A stretch of 64,000 nt of DNA from positions 20,266 to 84,265 of the forward strand of contig JAGABT010000011.1 in the NCBI GenBank assembly GCA_017614505.1, written 5' to 3'. The stretch's first letter is position 1. Each line of letters starts with the position of its first letter. The notes under the pieces are model-generated. The model was not told the DNA's origin. It made no database searches and saw only the letters and a program-made list of their open reading frames with translations. Below are positions 60,512-64,000 of the stretch, piece after piece. Both the position numbers and the translations under genes were made by a program. This DNA comes from Selenomonadaceae bacterium. GTDB taxonomy: Bacteria; Bacillota; Negativicutes; Selenomonadales; Selenomonadaceae.

Positions 60512-62155
60512 TTATGCCTTGTAGACTTCCTCGCCGTCGACGATTGTGGCGACAAGATTTGCCTGCGCGACTTTTTCAATATCGGCGTGGAGGAAATCGC
60601 AGTCAAACACTGCCATGTTGGCGATTTTGCCGAACTCGATTGAGCCGAGGCGGTGTTCCTGCTTGAACTGGCGGGCGACGTTGATAGTCAATGCTTTCAA
60701 AGCTTGTTCGCGGGTGACAGATTCTTTGGCACTGTTGCTGCGCCGCGTGTCGAGTCCAGGCATTAACGTTTCAGGAACCGCGCGCTTTTCCGCCATGTAA
60801 ATGCTGAGCTTGACGTCCAACATTGGCGAAAGTGGATAATCCGAGTGAAAAACAACGTTCGCGCCGGCGTCGAAGAAAGATTTTATCGGGTAAGCATTCC
60901 CCGCCAGCTCCTCGCCGACGTAGGCGGCTTCCATATCATAACCGCCAGGCATTTTCGGCGTCCAAAGCGGAGGCACCGCCGGAATGGAGCGGGTTTTAGC
61001 CATACGCTGAATATCTTCGTCCGCCACAAACTGCAAATGCGCCAGAACATTTCGCTGGTCGAGGTCGCCGGTAATTTTCTCCGCGTCTTCGATACAGTCC
61101 AGCATAAAGTGCGTCGCGCCGGTGCCTATGGAGTGAGAATGAACGCTGAGCCCTTCCGCGTCCGCCGCAACAATCAGCGCGACCATTTTGTCATGGTCGT
61201 TGAAACGCGCCACGCCGCGATAGCCAGGCTTGTCAGCGTAATCTTCGAGCATCCAGCCGGTATGCGCTTCGATAACGCCATCGAGGAAAGTTTTGAGTCC
61301 GATAATGTTGTAATATTCGCCGCTGTATTTCGCGCGCTTTTCGGCAACGAGGGCAGCTTCAGCCTTCGGGTCTTCAGGATTGTCGGGAATCAGCAGATAG
61401 GCATAGGTGCGCAGTTTCAGCCTGCCTTCCTTTTCCAGCTCGTGGTACGCCATAAAAGCCAGCGGATTGTTCAGTTCAACGCCAGCGTCCGAGGCGGCAG
61501 TATAGCCGTTTCTGAAAGCGATATTCTGCCATTCAAGCAAAAAGTTTTTGGCGTCCTCAAAAGTACTGGGGAGCTTTGGCATAAGTTCGACTACCGGCAG
61601 TTCGCAAATGTAACCGTCAGGCTCGCCGTTCTCGTCGACGTGAACCTGATCATAGCCGTATCTCTTCGCTGCCGCCGCGTCAATGCCAGCCCATTCCAGT
61701 GCCTTCGTGTTGAGCAGCATAGAATGTCCGCCGCTGGTAGTCATAATCAACGGCTTATCCGCGCAAATTTCATCAAGATAAGCCTTGCTGACGTATTCTT
61801 CATTTTCGTTCCAGCCCGACGCCACATAAACTTCGCGCTGGGGATTTTTCGCTATGAACGCCTTGATAATTTCGCGGTACTTCGGGTAATTGGTAGCAAA
61901 TCCAGCCTGCGCGAGATTCGCCTGCCCGATAGCGCGGTCGCCTGCCATATGACCGTGGCAGTGCGCTTCGATAAAACCTGGGTAAATAAAATTCTCGCCG
62001 TAGTCCAGAATCTGCGCGTCGGCACCGGCGATTTTCCTGGCTTCTTCGGCGCCGCCGATGTAAGCAAAAACGCCGTCTTTAACGAGCGCCGCCTTCGCGA
62101 AGGGACGCTTTTCGTCCATTGTGATAATGTTGCCGAGAATAACCGTCTGTTTCAT
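60512..62155 (-). CDS. YtcJ-type amidohydrolase
   Basis: 547 residues from ATG 62155. Metal motifs are E-A-H-C-H-G-H, V-H-S-H-S-I-G-T, V-L-A-H-L-Q-F-V and F-H-S-D-Y-P-L-S-P. The K-T-F-L-D-G-V-I-E-A-H-T segment is the usual bridging-region strand. A close paralogue lies directly upstream (62265-63893), and the two share an almost identical intergenic segment, so they arose by tandem duplication. A cytoplasmic C-N hydrolase of unknown substrate; it probably works on the same compound class as the esterase 15 bp downstream. Confidence 0.9.
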   Translation of the reverse strand: MKQTVILGNIITMDEKRPFAKAALVKDGVFAYIGGAEEARKIAGADAQILDYGENFIYPGFIEAHCHGHMAGDRAIGQANLAQAGFATNYPKYREIIKAFIAKNPQREVYVASGWNENEEYVSKAYLDEICADKPLIMTTSGGHSMLLNTKALEWAGIDAAAAKRYGYDQVHVDENGEPDGYICELPVVELMPKLPSTFEDAKNFLLEWQNIAFRNGYTAASDAGVELNNPLAFMAYHELEKEGRLKLRTYAYLLIPDNPEDPKAEAALVAEKRAKYSGEYYNIIGLKTFLDGVIEAHTGWMLEDYADKPGYRGVARFNDHDKMVALIVAADAEGLSVHSHSIGTGATHFMLDCIEDAEKITGDLDQRNVLAHLQFVADEDIQRMAKTRSIPAVPPLWTPKMPGGYDMEAAYVGEELAGNAYPIKSFFDAGANVVFHSDYPLSPMLDVKLSIYMAEKRAVPETLMPGLDTRRSNSAKESVTREQALKALTINVARQFKQEHRLGSIEFGKIANMAVFDCDFLHADIEKVAQANLVATIVDGEEVYKA

Positions 62156-62195
62156 ACAAGCAGCCTCATTTCGATAATTTTGCAGGCAAAAATTC

Positions 62196-62236
62196 GGCGT
62201 TGCAGGCGGAAAAATTTCTGCGCGCCGTACAACGCC
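62196..62236 (-). promoter_or_regulatory. Conserved intra-operon hairpin, copy 1
   Basis: GGCGTTG (62196-62202) pairs with CAACGCC (62230-62236), and GGCG (62205-62208) with CGCC (62223-62226), in the 109-bp gap between amidohydrolase paralogues. The same structure recurs at 63933-63973. It could be an RNA processing or attenuation site. Confidence 0.5.
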
Positions 62237-62264
62237 CGAACTTGCCGCTGGTTTTTAAAAAATC

Positions 62265-63893
62265 TTACGCCTTGTAAACTTCCTCGCCGTCGATGATTGT
62301 AGCCACAAGATTTGCCTGCACAACTTTTTCAATATCGGCGTGGAGGAAATCGCAGTCGTAAACCGTCATGTTGCCGATTTTGCCGAACTCGATTGAGCCG
62401 AGGCGGTGTTCCTGATGAAACTGGCGGGCGACGTTGATTGTCAGCGCGCGCAGAGACTGTTCGCGGGTGATAGCTTCCTTGATATTGCGCTGGGTATCGC
62501 CGCTCATTAAAATCTGCGGAAACGCGCGTTTTTCCGCCATATAAATGCTGAGCTTGACGTCCATAAGCGGCGAAACTGGATAATCCGAATGGAAAACGAC
62601 GTTCGCGCCCGCGTCGAAGAAAGATTTTATCGGATAGGCGTTATCCACCCATTCCTTACCGACGTATTTAACTTCCGTATCATAATTGCCAGGCACTTTC
62701 GCCGTCCAGAGCGGCGGCACTACAGCCACGGAGCGGGTTTTCGCCATGCGCTGAATATCCTCGTCGGTAACGAACTGCAGGTGAGCCAGAATATTGCGCT
62801 GGTCAAGGTCGCCGGTAATTTTTTCCGCGTCTTCGATACAGTCAAGCATAAATTTCGTCGCGCCGTTGCCAACAGAATGCGCGTGAACGCTGAGCCCTTC
62901 CGCGTCCGCCGCAACAATCAGCGCGACCATTTTGTCATGGTCATTGAAACGCTCCACGCCGTGATAGCCAGGCTGGTCAAGATAATCGTCGAGCATCCAG
63001 CCGGTATGAGCTTCAACCACGCCGTCCAAAAGCACCTTGGCGCCAATGATATTGTAATATTCGCCGCTGTATTTGGCGCGAATTGCGGCAACGTTGGCAA
63101 TTTCCGCCTTCGGATTTTCGGCGTTGTCAGGAATAATCACGTTGGCATAGGTGCGCAGTTTGAGCTTGCCTTCCTGCTCCAGCTGGTAATAAGCCTCAGC
63201 TTCAGGGAAACGCAGGTCGTCACCGGCAAAGGCGGTTGCAGTCAGCCCGTTTGAAATGGCGAAATCCTGCCACGCAAGGATATAAGTTTTTGCCTCCTCA
63301 ACCGTAACTGGAACGTTGTGGATAACGGCGAAAGCAGGTCCCTCGCAGATAAAGCCGTCGGGCTCGCCGTTCTCGTCGACATGAACAAGGTCGTAGCCCA
63401 TTTTCTTAGCGTAAGCGGCGTCGATACCAGCCCACGCCAGCGCTTTCGTATTGAGCAGGCAGGAATGAGCGTCGCCGGTATTCATAATCAGCGGCTTGTC
63501 GGAGCAAATTTCGTCAAGATAAGTCTTGGTGACATATTCCGAATTTTGAATCCAGCCCGCCGCCAGATAAATTTCGCGCTGCGGATTTTTGGCGATAAAA
63601 TCTTTGATAATTTCGCGGTATTTGGCGTAGTCAGTCAAGCCAGTCTGCGCGAGATTCGCCTGCCCGATAGCGCGGTAACCGGCAAAACAGCCGTGAGCGT
63701 GACCGTCGATAAAACCTGGGTAAATAAAATTCTCGCCGTAGTCCAGAATCTGCGCGTCCGAACCGGCGAGAGTTTTCGTTTCCTCAGCGCCGCCGATGTA
63801 AGCAAAAACGCCGTCTTTGACCAGCGCCGCCTTAGCAAAGGGACGCTTTTCGTCCATGGTGATAATGTTGCCGAGAATAACCGTCTGTTTCAT
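62265..63893 (-). CDS. YtcJ-type amidohydrolase (tandem paralogue)
   Basis: 542 residues from ATG 63893, the same start context (M-K-Q-T-V-I-L-G-N-I-I-T-M-D-E-K-R-P-F-A) as its paralogue; a longer frame to 63926 lacks support. Metal motifs are D-G-H-A-H-G-C, V-H-A-H-S-V-G-N, I-L-A-H-L-Q-F-V and F-H-S-D-Y-P-V-S-P. Differences from the paralogue cluster in the middle (about 85-230), the likely substrate region, so specificity may have diverged. Confidence 0.9.
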   Translation of the reverse strand: MKQTVILGNIITMDEKRPFAKAALVKDGVFAYIGGAEETKTLAGSDAQILDYGENFIYPGFIDGHAHGCFAGYRAIGQANLAQTGLTDYAKYREIIKDFIAKNPQREIYLAAGWIQNSEYVTKTYLDEICSDKPLIMNTGDAHSCLLNTKALAWAGIDAAYAKKMGYDLVHVDENGEPDGFICEGPAFAVIHNVPVTVEEAKTYILAWQDFAISNGLTATAFAGDDLRFPEAEAYYQLEQEGKLKLRTYANVIIPDNAENPKAEIANVAAIRAKYSGEYYNIIGAKVLLDGVVEAHTGWMLDDYLDQPGYHGVERFNDHDKMVALIVAADAEGLSVHAHSVGNGATKFMLDCIEDAEKITGDLDQRNILAHLQFVTDEDIQRMAKTRSVAVVPPLWTAKVPGNYDTEVKYVGKEWVDNAYPIKSFFDAGANVVFHSDYPVSPLMDVKLSIYMAEKRAFPQILMSGDTQRNIKEAITREQSLRALTINVARQFHQEHRLGSIEFGKIGNMTVYDCDFLHADIEKVVQANLVATIIDGEEVYKA

Positions 63894-63932
63894 ACAAGCA
63901 GCCTCATTTCTGTAATTTCGCGGCAAAAATTC

Positions 63933-63973
63933 GGCGTTGCAGGCGGAAAAATTTCTGCGCGCCGTACAACGCC
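63933..63973 (-). promoter_or_regulatory. Conserved intra-operon hairpin, copy 2
   Basis: Same GGCGTTG/CAACGCC and GGCG/CGCC pairing as at 62196-62236. The sequence matches the 62156-62262 intergenic segment almost to the window end. This predicts that the 3' end of another paralogous gene lies just beyond 64000. Confidence 0.5.
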
Positions 63974-64000
63974 CGAACTTGCCGCTGGTTTTTAAAAAAT

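Noticed and set aside
60845..62296. 483-residue plus-strand frame opposite an amidohydrolase gene
   Set aside because: Antisense shadow of a gene with clear family motifs; no ribosome binding site.

Overview
The window looks like chromosome of an anaerobic diderm Firmicute, most likely a gut or rumen Negativicute (Selenomonas/Phascolarctobacterium-like). This placement is inferred. The evidence is strong AGGAGG-type ribosome binding sites and TTGACA/TATAAT promoters, a single-chain PurL, an AsmA-like protein of the kind found in outer-membrane bacteria, and very large RTX-type exoproteins. No rRNA, tRNA, CRISPR array, insertion sequence or phage was recognised.

Layout. 1-3.8 kb (+): tandem MATE transporters (the first only as a tail), a CBS-ACT protein, ubiX and a short aldose-epimerase-like protein. 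4.0-8.4 kb: htrA-rlmH-asmA operon on the minus strand, rplS with its own promoter and leader hairpin on the plus strand, then queE (-). 8.4-8.7 kb: a 6S-like RNA with promoter and terminator. 8.8-12 kb (-): priA and a DUF2156 protein. 12.3-24 kb (-): an apparent operon of putP, a GtrB-like glycosyltransferase, a polytopic membrane protein, a GT2 enzyme, an RgpF-like protein and purL. PurL carries a roughly 115-residue charged helical insertion encoded by tandem 39-bp repeats.

24.2-45.5 kb: three giant RTX-like proteins (called Y, X and Z here). X and Y are both split. Their N-terminal pieces lie at 38.6-40.8 kb and converge; their C-terminal pieces lie at 24.2-38.4 kb and sit head to head without promoters. 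Both breakpoints carry the same 12-bp sequence in inverted orientation (33430-33441 and 40324-40335). Flipping the 6.9-kb segment on paper restores two complete in-frame genes of about 3650 and 1820 residues. This is either a DNA inversion that switches both proteins off, or an assembly error at a palindrome. It is the most notable signal in the window. Z is intact and combines RTX repeats with a CAP domain and an alpha/beta-hydrolase domain.

45.6-47.6 kb (-): leuC and leuD, separated by a dispersed repeat. 47.7-64 kb (-): an expanded family of hydrolases: five type-B carboxylesterase paralogues (one membrane-anchored and apparently catalytically dead), a duplicated DUF3089 protein, three YtcJ-type amidohydrolases, an amidohydrolase remnant and a small membrane protein. 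They are tightly packed and co-directional. One candidate promoter in the cluster has eight consecutive G in its spacer, so it may be phase variable. The substrate is unknown.

Six intergenic regions carry members of one modular, GC-rich, strongly palindromic repeat family that seems to act as bidirectional terminators.
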